64,000 bases of DNA from Staphylococcus argensis (GTDB lineage Bacteria; Bacillota; Bacilli; Staphylococcales; Staphylococcaceae): assembly GCF_002902305.1 (NCBI RefSeq), contig NZ_PPPX01000016.1, positions 303,272-367,271 of the forward strand. The letters are read 5' to 3'. Positions 26,563 through 36,000 of the stretch are shown here, in pieces (position 1 is the stretch's first letter; each line of letters begins with the position of its first letter). Below the pieces are notes generated by a model. It did not search any database. It worked only from the letters and a program-made list of their open reading frames with translations, and was not told where the DNA came from. Made by a program: the position numbers and the translations under genes.

Positions 26563-27611
26563 CTCATTTCAAGACAGAATTAACCTATTTCCGAGCATTC
26601 ATCTGTATCTTAATCGTTCTCGTACATATTCTCACTCAATACATGGGACATGTAGAAGATAGCGAGACATCAGAGCTCAAATTGCTTTATTACATTCAAA
26701 ATATCATTATCTTTGCTACACCTAGCTTTATTATCTTGTCTCAACTGCTCACTACCTTAAATTATAAGACGGTCGACCGTCACTATCTTTGGAAACGAGT
26801 CAAATACATCTTGTGTCCTTACATCCTCGTAGGTACTTTCTATGCCTATAGCGAGCATAAGATTACAGGTAATACGTTTACAGAAGAATGGTGGAAAAGT
26901 GTGATTTTAGGACATTGGCATGGCTATTTTATCCTGATTATCATGCAGTTCTTCGTTCTTAGTTACTTAGTGTATAAAGGGTCGCCACGTATTTTTGATA
27001 GTAAAATAGTATTGGTACTTAGCTTTATCGTACAATTTAGCTTCTTGCATCTTTATAACGAGAATGCGGTTTTCGCTAAATATTTCACAGCTTTTTATCC
27101 TTTTAGTGAAAATACGTGCATTCTAGGTTGGATCTTCTTCTTTTTCATGGGAAGATATATCGGCCGTCGTTATCATCAAATTATTCAATTTTTAAACTTA
27201 CATATCTTTATTGTGCTGGGCGTTGCAATTCTTAGCTATTTAGGATTTGTCGTTTTCAGCCATCACGTTTATTGGTATGTCACGAGTTTCAGCGCAGGTC
27301 TGATGTGCTATAGTTCAGTGATGTTCTTACTGCTCTTAGGTGTCGCTACCCATTTCAACACACTGTTCTATTCGTCAGTTCAGCTTATTAGTACGTTCTC
27401 GTTCTTTATCTATTTGCTGCATCCGATTATTATTGATTCGCTTTATAATTATTTTGCGGCGTTTACGGATATGACGCTCGTCTTCTTGGCTTTAGCGCTT
27501 CTGTTTACACTGGGAATTTGTATTGGTGTAGGATTGTTGTTGAGACAGTTCCGGGTGTGCCGCTTCGTGGTGGGGAGACAGCCATATAAGATGCATGTGG
27601 ATTATGAGTAG
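26559..27611 (+). CDS. icaC: PNAG-related acyltransferase/membrane protein IcaC
   Basis: This 350-aa acyltransferase-3-type protein has about ten membrane spans. IcaC is held to O-modify (succinylate) PNAG and was earlier proposed as its exporter. Sequence agrees with S. aureus IcaC in many places (FIILSQLLTTLNY, KRVKYILCPYILVG, GHWHGYFILIIMQFF, FFIYLLHPIIIDSL, GRQPYKMH). ATG at 26559 overlaps the icaB stop (ATGA), so the last two genes are coupled. The operon ends at a bidirectional terminator just downstream. Confidence 0.95.
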   Translation: MTHFKTELTYFRAFICILIVLVHILTQYMGHVEDSETSELKLLYYIQNIIIFATPSFIILSQLLTTLNYKTVDRHYLWKRVKYILCPYILVGTFYAYSEHKITGNTFTEEWWKSVILGHWHGYFILIIMQFFVLSYLVYKGSPRIFDSKIVLVLSFIVQFSFLHLYNENAVFAKYFTAFYPFSENTCILGWIFFFFMGRYIGRRYHQIIQFLNLHIFIVLGVAILSYLGFVVFSHHVYWYVTSFSAGLMCYSSVMFLLLLGVATHFNTLFYSSVQLISTFSFFIYLLHPIIIDSLYNYFAAFTDMTLVFLALALLFTLGICIGVGLLLRQFRVCRFVVGRQPYKMHVDYE

Positions 27612-27613
27612 TA

Positions 27614-27644
27614 AAGGCATACTCCTTACTTCGGGGTATGCCTT
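27614..27644. terminator. Bidirectional terminator between icaC and the PAP2 gene
   Basis: A near-perfect 12-bp stem aaggcatactcc/ggggtatgcctt is flanked by T-rich DNA on each side. It serves the two converging genes. Confidence 0.85.
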
Positions 27645-27652
27645 GATTTTTA

Positions 27653-28189
27653 CTATTTCATATAGAATGTCTTTCCTACTCTCATAAATGGAAAGTCTTG
27701 ATGTAGTAGCCATTTATAAACTTTTGTACACAGGAGTACCCAGAAAGATCCGAATGCGACGCCACTAATCACATCTGTGAGAAAGTGTGCATGGAAGTAG
27801 AATCGACTCATAATGATGCTTAACCAAGTTGCTAAGACTTCCGGTAGTGTGACTGCTTGTGCTATAGGACTTTTAATCACGGGCACGAGTACGAGTGTGA
27901 TGAGTGAGAAGAAGACACTGCTCGCAACGGCATGACCGCTTGGGAATGAATATCCTGTATCTTGTACAAGATGTTGGAATGGACGGGAGCGTTGGATAGT
28001 ATTTTTCTGTATAAAGCCTACGACACCTGCAGACCCTACAACACCGAGCACCCATAGACTGACTACATAATATTTCTTGTAGAACATAAATGACGAAATA
28101 GCGCCCATAATCCCAAGAATTGAAGGAATATCAAAGTATTTCGCAAAGATGGTGTAGTAGCTATTTAGCTTGCCATCCTTAAAGTTCAT
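27653..28189 (-). CDS. PAP2-family membrane phosphatase
   Basis: This 178-aa membrane phosphatase of the PAP2 superfamily acts on lipid phosphates or pyrophosphates such as phosphatidic acid or undecaprenyl pyrophosphate. All three signature motifs are intact: KNTIQRSRP (62-70), PSGH (83-86) and SR-x5-H-x3-D (128-139). It has about five membrane spans. The start overlaps the end of a 56-aa gene upstream by 11 bases and there is no separate strong ribosome site, so translation is probably coupled. The specific substrate is unknown. Confidence 0.85.
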   Translation of the reverse strand: MNFKDGKLNSYYTIFAKYFDIPSILGIMGAISSFMFYKKYYVVSLWVLGVVGSAGVVGFIQKNTIQRSRPFQHLVQDTGYSFPSGHAVASSVFFSLITLVLVPVIKSPIAQAVTLPEVLATWLSIIMSRFYFHAHFLTDVISGVAFGSFWVLLCTKVYKWLLHQDFPFMRVGKTFYMK

Positions 28190-28349
28190 CTTTGGTCGCC
28201 CATAGCTGATACCACTTATCTCTAACTTTCTTATCTAATTGATGTAGTCCTTTCACTCCTGCTCCGAGACCTGCTGAAACGCCGAGAAACGTCGCGCCTG
28301 TTAATGCTAATGCAGAAGAGGTTGCTGTTGACTTCAACTTTCCAAACAT
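28179..28349 (-). CDS. Small protein (56 aa) coupled to the PAP2 gene
   Basis: This short reading frame starts with ATG at 28349 after AAGGGGATT and ends 11 bases inside the PAP2 gene. The product begins MFGKLKSTATSSALAL, has one Gly/Ala-rich hydrophobic segment (about residues 8-33) and a charged tail rich in Lys, Asp and Trp. It could be a one-span membrane peptide. Good ribosome site, sensible composition and tight coupling support it as real. No family recognised. Confidence 0.65.
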   Translation of the reverse strand: MFGKLKSTATSSALALTGATFLGVSAGLGAGVKGLHQLDKKVRDKWYQLWATKDEL

Positions 28350-28586
28350 GATGAGAATCCCCTTTTCTTATGTATAGTTCAATATTAGCGATAATTGTCG
28401 TCTAAGCGCAAGAGAATATGTTTTTACGCTTCCTCCATCTTTAGATATTTTTTACATAACAAAGTTTTATTCTGCATTAACTGTTATTGACTTTTTAGAT
28501 GAGGTTGGATAGTATTTTTATGAAAATAAGCGGTGAGTCACACTAACTGTTAACTATCATATATGGGTGAAATGGGGAGAATTTGT

Positions 28587-29837
28587 ATGAAGAAATTAAC
28601 AGCTGTATTACTTGGCGCAGGGGACAGAGGGGCTTATGCGTATGGCCCGTACAGCTTAGATCATCCTAACGAAATAGAATTTGTGGCTGTTGCTGATCCT
28701 GATAAAGTGCGACGTGACTACTTTGCAGAAGAACATCATATTAAAGAAAGTCAACGTTATGCAGACTGGAGAGACGTCTTAGGTCAGTCTAAAATGGCTG
28801 ATGTGATGGTCATTTGTATGCAAGATCAATTGCATTACGAACCGGCAATCGCAGCGTTAAATAAGGGGTATCATGTGCTGCTTGAAAAGCCGATGTCACC
28901 GAATCGCGAAGAGTGTGTTGAAATGACGAAAGTCGCTGAACAGAATAATCGATTATTAACAATTTGTCATGTCATGCGTTACAGCCCTTTCTGGTCTGCG
29001 ATTAAAGAATGTATTGATCGTGGTGATATCGGGAAGGTCATTTCTATTCAGCTCAATGAGAACATAGGACATTTACATATGGCGCATAGTTATGTGCGTG
29101 GAAATTGGCGTAATTCTGATTTAGCGAGCCCTATGATTTTACAAAAATCTTGTCATGATATGGATATCATTTCTTGGTTAATAGATAGTGACTGTAAATC
29201 TATTAATTCATATGGTTCACTCTCACTTTTTAAAAAAGACAATGCCCCTCAGGGTTCAACTGAATATTGTTTAGATGGCTGTGCAGTTGCTGATCAATGC
29301 CCGTATTACGCTCCAGATTTCTACTTAAGTGACTCCAATTGGGCACGTAAAGTAACTAATGATGTTTCTAGAGAAGGTATTATTGAAGCTCTTAAAGAAG
29401 GTCCTTATGGTAAGTGTGTGTATCGCTCGGATAACAACGTGGTGGATCATCAAGTAGTAAATATGGAATTTGAAGGTGGCGAGACTGCTGTGTTCTCGAT
29501 GTGTGGTCTTACCCACGATAATACACGCGTAGTACAAATTAACGGCACTAAAGGCGAAATTTCTGGAAAATGGATGACGAATCAATTTACAGTATCTGAT
29601 TTTATAACAGGTGATCAGAAACAAGTTACTGTGAATGTTTCGAACTCAGGACATGGCGGTAGTGACACAGAATTGATGAGACATTTCGTACGTCAGGTTC
29701 ATGCGTTTGAAGAAAGTCAGACACCGAGCCTCACTTCAGCGAGAGAGTCGCTCAAGAGTCATCTCATGGCCTTTGCGGCTGAAACTTCAAGATTAAATGG
29801 CGGTAAGCCTGTTAAAATTAAAGAAATGTATACTTGA
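28587..29837 (+). CDS. Gfo/Idh/MocA-family NAD(P)-dependent oxidoreductase
   Basis: This 416-aa protein has an N-terminal Rossmann fold beginning TAVLLGAGDRGAYAYGPY (NAD(P) glycine loop) and the family's EKP motif in LLEKPMSPNREE, followed by the C-terminal alpha/beta domain. Such enzymes oxidise sugars, inositols or their derivatives. A cysteine group, CLDGCAVADQCPY with a later GPYGKCVYR, is present in the middle and could hold a structural metal. ATG at 28587 is chosen because GGGGAG lies 7 bases upstream. It stands alone, so the substrate cannot be inferred. Confidence 0.83.
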   Translation: MKKLTAVLLGAGDRGAYAYGPYSLDHPNEIEFVAVADPDKVRRDYFAEEHHIKESQRYADWRDVLGQSKMADVMVICMQDQLHYEPAIAALNKGYHVLLEKPMSPNREECVEMTKVAEQNNRLLTICHVMRYSPFWSAIKECIDRGDIGKVISIQLNENIGHLHMAHSYVRGNWRNSDLASPMILQKSCHDMDIISWLIDSDCKSINSYGSLSLFKKDNAPQGSTEYCLDGCAVADQCPYYAPDFYLSDSNWARKVTNDVSREGIIEALKEGPYGKCVYRSDNNVVDHQVVNMEFEGGETAVFSMCGLTHDNTRVVQINGTKGEISGKWMTNQFTVSDFITGDQKQVTVNVSNSGHGGSDTELMRHFVRQVHAFEESQTPSLTSARESLKSHLMAFAAETSRLNGGKPVKIKEMYT

Positions 29838-29852
29838 GAATGGGCATAAAAG

Positions 29853-29900
29853 TAGCCGAATGAGTAACTCGATGATGAGAGGGACTCGTTCGGCTATTTT
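29853..29900 (+). terminator. Terminator of the oxidoreductase gene
   Basis: Stem tagccgaatgagt/actcgttcggcta (29853-29865 with 29884-29896) is followed by TTTT. Confidence 0.88.
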
Positions 29901-29975
29901 AATAACATATAAAGATTAAATAATTCACTTAACATGCCCACTTCGCTAAACAGTACATTTACAACTATACATACT

Positions 29976-30003
29976 AAAAAACTCCCTCCATATGAGGAGG
30001 GAG
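29976..30003 (-). terminator. Terminator of the giant surface protein gene
   Basis: ctccctc (29982-29988) pairs with gagggag (29997-30003), and the minus strand continues with a T run. It lies 13 bases after the stop codon. Confidence 0.85.
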
Positions 30004-30015
30004 CTCTAACTAATA

Positions 30016-33000
30016 TTATTGCTCTTCTTTATCTTTTCTTCTTTTTCTAAACAAGAATAGTGAACCAATAAGAGCTGTCATTGAACCTAATATCGTGCCT
30101 CGACTTGTTGATTGCTCACCAGTGTCAGGTAATGCGTCTTCATCTTGAGACGTTGTATGACTCGGTGATTGCGGTGTCGTACCTGCTGGATGTGCTCCAG
30201 TCGAAGGTAATTCGATATTAGTTACTGTATCAAGTTCGGCTTGCAATGCTGATTGTTCTTGAGCTGGTAGTTGATCTATTTGAGCTTGTGCCTGTTGCTT
30301 AGCTGCTATTACAGATTGTTGAGCTTGATCTAAGTCGTGTTGTTCATCAGTTGTTATTACTTGATCTGCCATCGCTTGTTGTAATTGCTCTTTCGCATTG
30401 TGATCTGCTTGCTGTGCTTGATCCACTGCATGTTGAGCTTGATCTACTGTTGGTCGTGTTTGGCCAGTTGTGCTGCCACCAGGTTGATCACTCGTATGAG
30501 TTGCTGGTTGATCTTGATGTGTAGAATGATGCATGTCGCTAGAGTGATCCTGAGACGGCTGTGGTTGTGATGGTTGATCTGGGTTATTTGGTTCTGGCTT
30601 TTCTGGTTCTGGCTCACTAACTTCAGGAACTTCAATGCCATGAAGTTTGTCGAGTTCTGGTTGTAAGTTGCCTTTCTGAGCATCAGGAAGAGCATTGACC
30701 TTGTCTTGGGCTGCCTGTTTAGCATTGGCTGCATCTTGGTTCGCTTTTTCCAGTTCGTCATGCTCGGCAGGCGTGATAATTCCGTCTGCTTGCGCTTCTT
30801 TCAGCTTGTCTTGCGCAGCTTGATCAGCACGTTTAGCTGCGTCGATTGCTTGTTGAGCTTCGTTGCGTTGTTGGTCAATAGAGTCAGCCACACCGTTTGA
30901 GTCTGAATCGTTCACGTCTGGTACGTCGATACCGTGAAGCTTGTCGAGTTCAGATGGCATATTACCTCGTTGATCTGATGGTAATGCATCGACTTTGTCT
31001 TGCGCGTTTTTCTTAGCGTCGGCTGCATCTTGATTAGCTTTTTCTAAAGCTTCATGTTCATCTGGTGTGATTAGCCCATCTGCATTTGCTTCTTTCAACT
31101 TATCTTGTGCAGCTTGATTTGCATTCTTAGCTGCATCGACTGCCGCTTGCGCTTCTTCGCGTTGGTTATCAACGTCATCGGACACACCGTTTGAGTCTGA
31201 GTCATTTACGTCAGGGATGTCGATGCCATGTAGTTGATCGAGTTCGCTTGGCATATCTCCGCGTTGATCTGACGGTAATGCATCAACTTTATCCTGTGCA
31301 TTCTGCTTAGCTTCAGCTGCGGCTTGGTTCGCTTTTTCTAAAGCTTCACGTTCGGCTGGCGTGATTAGACCGTCCGCATTCGCTTCTTTGAGCTTATCTT
31401 GTGCGGCTTGATCTGCGTGTTTGGCTGCATCGACTGCTGCTTGCGCTTCTTCTCGTTGAGTGTCTACGTCATCAGACACACCGTTTGCGTCTGAATCGTT
31501 CACGTCTGGTACGTCGATACCATGAAGCTTGTCGAGTTCAGCTGGCATTTCGCCGCGTTGGTCTGATGGTAATGCATCGACTTTGTCTTGTGCATTCTGC
31601 TTAGCTTCCGCAGCGTCCTGATTTGCTTTTTCTAAAGCTTCACGTTCGTCTAGCGTGATTAGACCGTCCGCATTTGCTTCTTTGAGTTTATCTTGTGCTG
31701 CTTGATCTGCATGTTTAGCTGCATCAACTGCTGCTTGCGCTTCTTCTCGTTGAGTGTCTACGTCATCGGACACACCGTTTGAGTCTGAATCGTTCACATC
31801 AGGGATGTCGATGCCATGAAGATTATCGAGTTCTTCTGGCATGTCTCCGCGTTGGTCAGAAGGCAACGCATCTACTTTATCCTGTGCGTTTTGCTTAGCT
31901 TCCGCAGCGGCTTGTTTAGCTTTTTCAAGTGCTTCATGTTCATCCGGCGTAATTAAGTCATCCGCATTTGCTTCTTTCAATTTATCTTGTGCGGCTTGAT
32001 CTGCACTTTTAGCTGCATCCACAGCTGCTTGTGCTTCTTCACGTTGGTTATCAACGTCATCGGACACACCGTTTGAATCGGAATCGTTCACATCTGGCAC
32101 ATCAATACCGTGTAGTTTTTCTAAGTCTGATGGCATGTCTCCGCGTTGGTCACTAGGTAAGGCATCCACTTTTTCCTGCGCATTCTTCTTGGCATCGGCC
32201 GCATCTTGATTCGCCTTCTCTAGGGTGTCATGTTCGTCTGGCGTAATTAAACCATCTGCATTTGCCTCTTTCAGCTTATCTTGCGCGGCTTGATCTGCGT
32301 GTTTAGCTGCGTCTACGGAACTTTGAGCCTCTTCTCGTTGCTTATCCACATCATCAGACACTCCGTTCGCGTCTGAATCGTCGATATCTGGTACATCGAT
32401 GCCATGTAGTTGATTGAGTTTACTTGGCATATCGCCGCGTTGGTCACTTGGCAGTGCATCTACTTTTTCTTGTGCATTCTGCTTAGCGTCCGCCGTTTTT
32501 TGATTAGCCTGTTCTAGCGACTCATGTTCGTCTGGCGTGATTAGACCGTCCGCATTCGCTTCTTTCAACTTATCTTGAGCGGCTTGGTCTGAATTTTTAG
32601 CTGCGTCAAGTGCTGCTTGAGCCTCTTCTCGTTGCTTATCAATATCATCGGACACGCCATTTGAATCTGAGTCATTTACGTCTGGCACATTAATGCCATG
32701 TAGTTTGTTGAGTTCTTCTGGCATGTCGCCTCGTTGGTCAGAAGGCAACGCATCTACTTTATCTTGCGCATTTTTCTTAGCGTCTGCCGCATCTTGATTC
32801 GCTTTCTCTAGTGCGTCGTGCTCTTCTAGCGTAATAAGTCCATCCGCTTGCACTTCTTTGAGTTTATCTTGGGCTGCTTGGTCTGCGCTTTTGGCTGCAT
32901 CTACAGCCGCTTGCGCTCCCTCACGTTGCTGATCCACATCATCAGATACGCCATTTGAATCTGAATCGCTCACATCTGGAATATTGATACCATGAAGATT

Positions 33001-36000
33001 CTCAAGCTCGGCTGGCATATCGCCGCGTTGGTCACTAGGAAGTGCATCCACTTTGACTTGCGCATTCTGTTTGGCATCTGCTGCGTCTTGATTCACTTTT
33101 TCTAACGCTTCATGTTCATCTGGTGTGATTAGACCGTCCGCATTCGCTTCTTTCAACTTATCTTGTGCAGCTTGATCTGCATTCTTAACTGCATCGACTG
33201 CTGCTTGAGCTTCTTCACGTTGCGCGTCGATTTCATCATTTACGCCATTCGCATCAGAATCATTAACATCTGAGACGTCGATGCCATGGAGCTTATCAAG
33301 TTCGCTTGGCATCTCACCTCGTTGGTCACTAGGTAATGCATCTACTTTATCCTGTGCATTCTGCTTGGCTTCCGCCGCATCTTGGTTCGCTTTCTCTAGT
33401 GCGTCATGCTCGTCTGGTGTAATTAAGCCGTCCGCATTCGCTTCTTTCAACTTATCTTGTGCAGTTTGATTCGCATTCTTAGCTGCATCTACAGCTGCTT
33501 GAGCCTCTTCGCGCTGTTTATCCACGTCATCAGACACACCATTTGCGTCTGAGTCATTCACATCAGGTACATCAATACCGTGAAGTTTATCTAAATCTGA
33601 AGGCATGTCACCTCGTTGATCACTTGGCAGTGCATCTACTTTACCCTGCGCGTTTTGCTTAGCATCAGCTGCTTTTTGATTAGCCTGTTCTAAAGCTTCA
33701 TGCTCGTCTGGTGTAATTAAGCCGTCCGCATTCGCTTCTTTCAACTTATCTTGTGCAGTTTGATTCGCATTCTTAGCTGCATCTACAGCTGCTTGAGCCT
33801 CTTCGCGCTGTTTATCCACGTCATCAGACACACCATTTGCGTCTGAGTCATTCACATCAGGTACATCAATGCCATGTAGTTTTTCTAAATCTGACGGCAT
33901 TTCGCCTCGTTGGTCAGAAGGCAACGCATCCACTTTCTCTTGCGCATTCTGTTTAGCATCTGTTGCGGTTTGATTTGCCTTTTCGAGTGCATCATGCTCA
34001 TCTGGTGTAATTAATCCATCTGCGTTGGCCTCTTTCAATTTATCTTGAGCGGCTTGGTCTGCGCTTTTAGCCGCGTTAACGGCACTTTGAGCCTCTTCTC
34101 TTTGTTTATCTACATCGTCAGATACGCCATTCGCATCGGAATCATTCACCTCCGGTACATCAATACCATGAAGTTTTTCTAAATCTGATGGCATGTTTCC
34201 ACGTTGGTCGCTAGGAAGTGCATCAACTTTATCCTGTGCATTCTGCTTAGCTTCAGCCGCATCTTGGTTCGCTTTCTCAAGTGCCTCATGTTCGTCAGGA
34301 GTAATTAAACCATCTGCATTGGCCTCTTTCAATTTATCTTGAGCAGCTTGATCTGCGTTCTTAGCTGCATCTACGGCACTTTGAGCCTCTTCTCGTTGTC
34401 TATCTACCTCGTCAGATACGCCATTTGCGTCAGAGTCATTTACATCTGGGATGTCGATGCCATGTAAATTATCTAATTCACTTGGCATGTCTCCTCGTTG
34501 ATCGCTAGGAAGTGCATCTACCTTGTCCTGCGCATTCTGCTTGGCATCCGCCGCATCTTGGTTTGCTTTCTCAAGTGCTTCATGTTCATCTGGTGTGATT
34601 AGACCATCTGCATTCGCTTCTTTAAGCTTGTCTTGGGCAGCTTGATCTGCGTTTTTAGCTGCATCTACAGCACTTTGAGCCTCTTCTCGTTGCGCGTCGA
34701 TTTCATCATTTACGCCATTCGCATCGGAGTCGTTGATGTCTGGAACGTCGATGCCATGGAGCTGCTCAAGTTCGCTCGGCATTTCTCCGCGCTGATCACT
34801 AGGCAATGCATCGACTTTTTCTTGCGCATTCTGCTTAGCTTCCGCCGCATCTTGATTCGCTTTTTCAAGGGCATCATGTTCATCCGGTGTAATTAGTCCA
34901 TCGGCATTTGCCTCTTTCAGCTTATCTTGCGCAGCTTGATCCGCCTTCTTAGCCGCGTTAACGGCATTTTGAGCTTCTTCACGTTGCGCGTCGATTTCAT
35001 CATTTACGCCATTCGCATCGGAGTCATTCACATCTGGAATATCGATACCATGTAGTTTTTCTAAGTCTGATGGCATATCTCCTCGCTGATCGCTAGGAAG
35101 TGCATCGACTTTATCCTGTGCATTTTGCTTAGCTTCCGCTGCGTCCTGATTTGCTTTTTCTAACGCTTCATGCTCATCTGGCGTAATTAAGCCGTCCGCA
35201 TTCGCTTCTTTCAACTTATCTTGTGCAGTTTGATCTGCATTCTTAGCTGCTTCAACCGCTGCTTTTGCTTCCTCGCGTTGCTGATCAATATCATCACTAA
35301 TGCCATTTGAGTCAGAATCATTTACTTCAGGCACATCAATACCATTCAATTTATCCAATTCACTTGGCATGTCGCCTTTCTGATCGTCTGGTAACACACT
35401 AACTTTATCCTGTGCATTCTGCTTAGCATCGGCAGCATCCTGAGCTGCTTTCTCAAGCGCTTCGTGCTCATCTGGCGTAATTAAGCCGTCCGCATTCGCT
35501 TCTTTTAACTTATCTTGTGCGGCTTGGTCTGCATTTTTAGCCGCTTCAACCGCATGTTCTGCCTCTTCACGTTGAGCATCAATCTTATCATCTACCCCGT
35601 TCTCGTTGGCGTCGTTCACGTCTGGCACATCAATACCTGTGAGACGTGCGAGCTGATCTGGTAAGTCTCTCTTCTGAGCCTGTGGTAGCGCATCCACTTT
35701 GCGTTGCGCTTCAGCTTTCTTGTCGCGGGCGTTATCGCGAGCTTCGATCAATTTATCATGCTCACCAGGTGTGATGAGCTGATCAGAATTTGCATCTTGT
35801 AACTGATCTTTCGCATCTTGATCTGCACGTTTCGCTGCTTCAACCGCTTCCTCTGCGTCATTAATTTGATTGATTAATGCTTTCACATCTTCAGGCAATT
35901 TCAGATTCGCATGCGCGACATCTGTTTCCAAGTCATCCCATGATTTGTCACCATTATTAAATGACCATTTGACTGGCACTTTCAACGTTTCACTGTCTTT

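Noticed and set aside
30385-34896. Plus-strand reading frames inside the giant repeat gene
   Set aside because: They repeat at the 294-base period of the coding repeats and are antisense shadows without ribosome sites.
30615-35866. CRISPR-like array
   Set aside because: The repeats are 294 bp, coding in one frame and without spacers.
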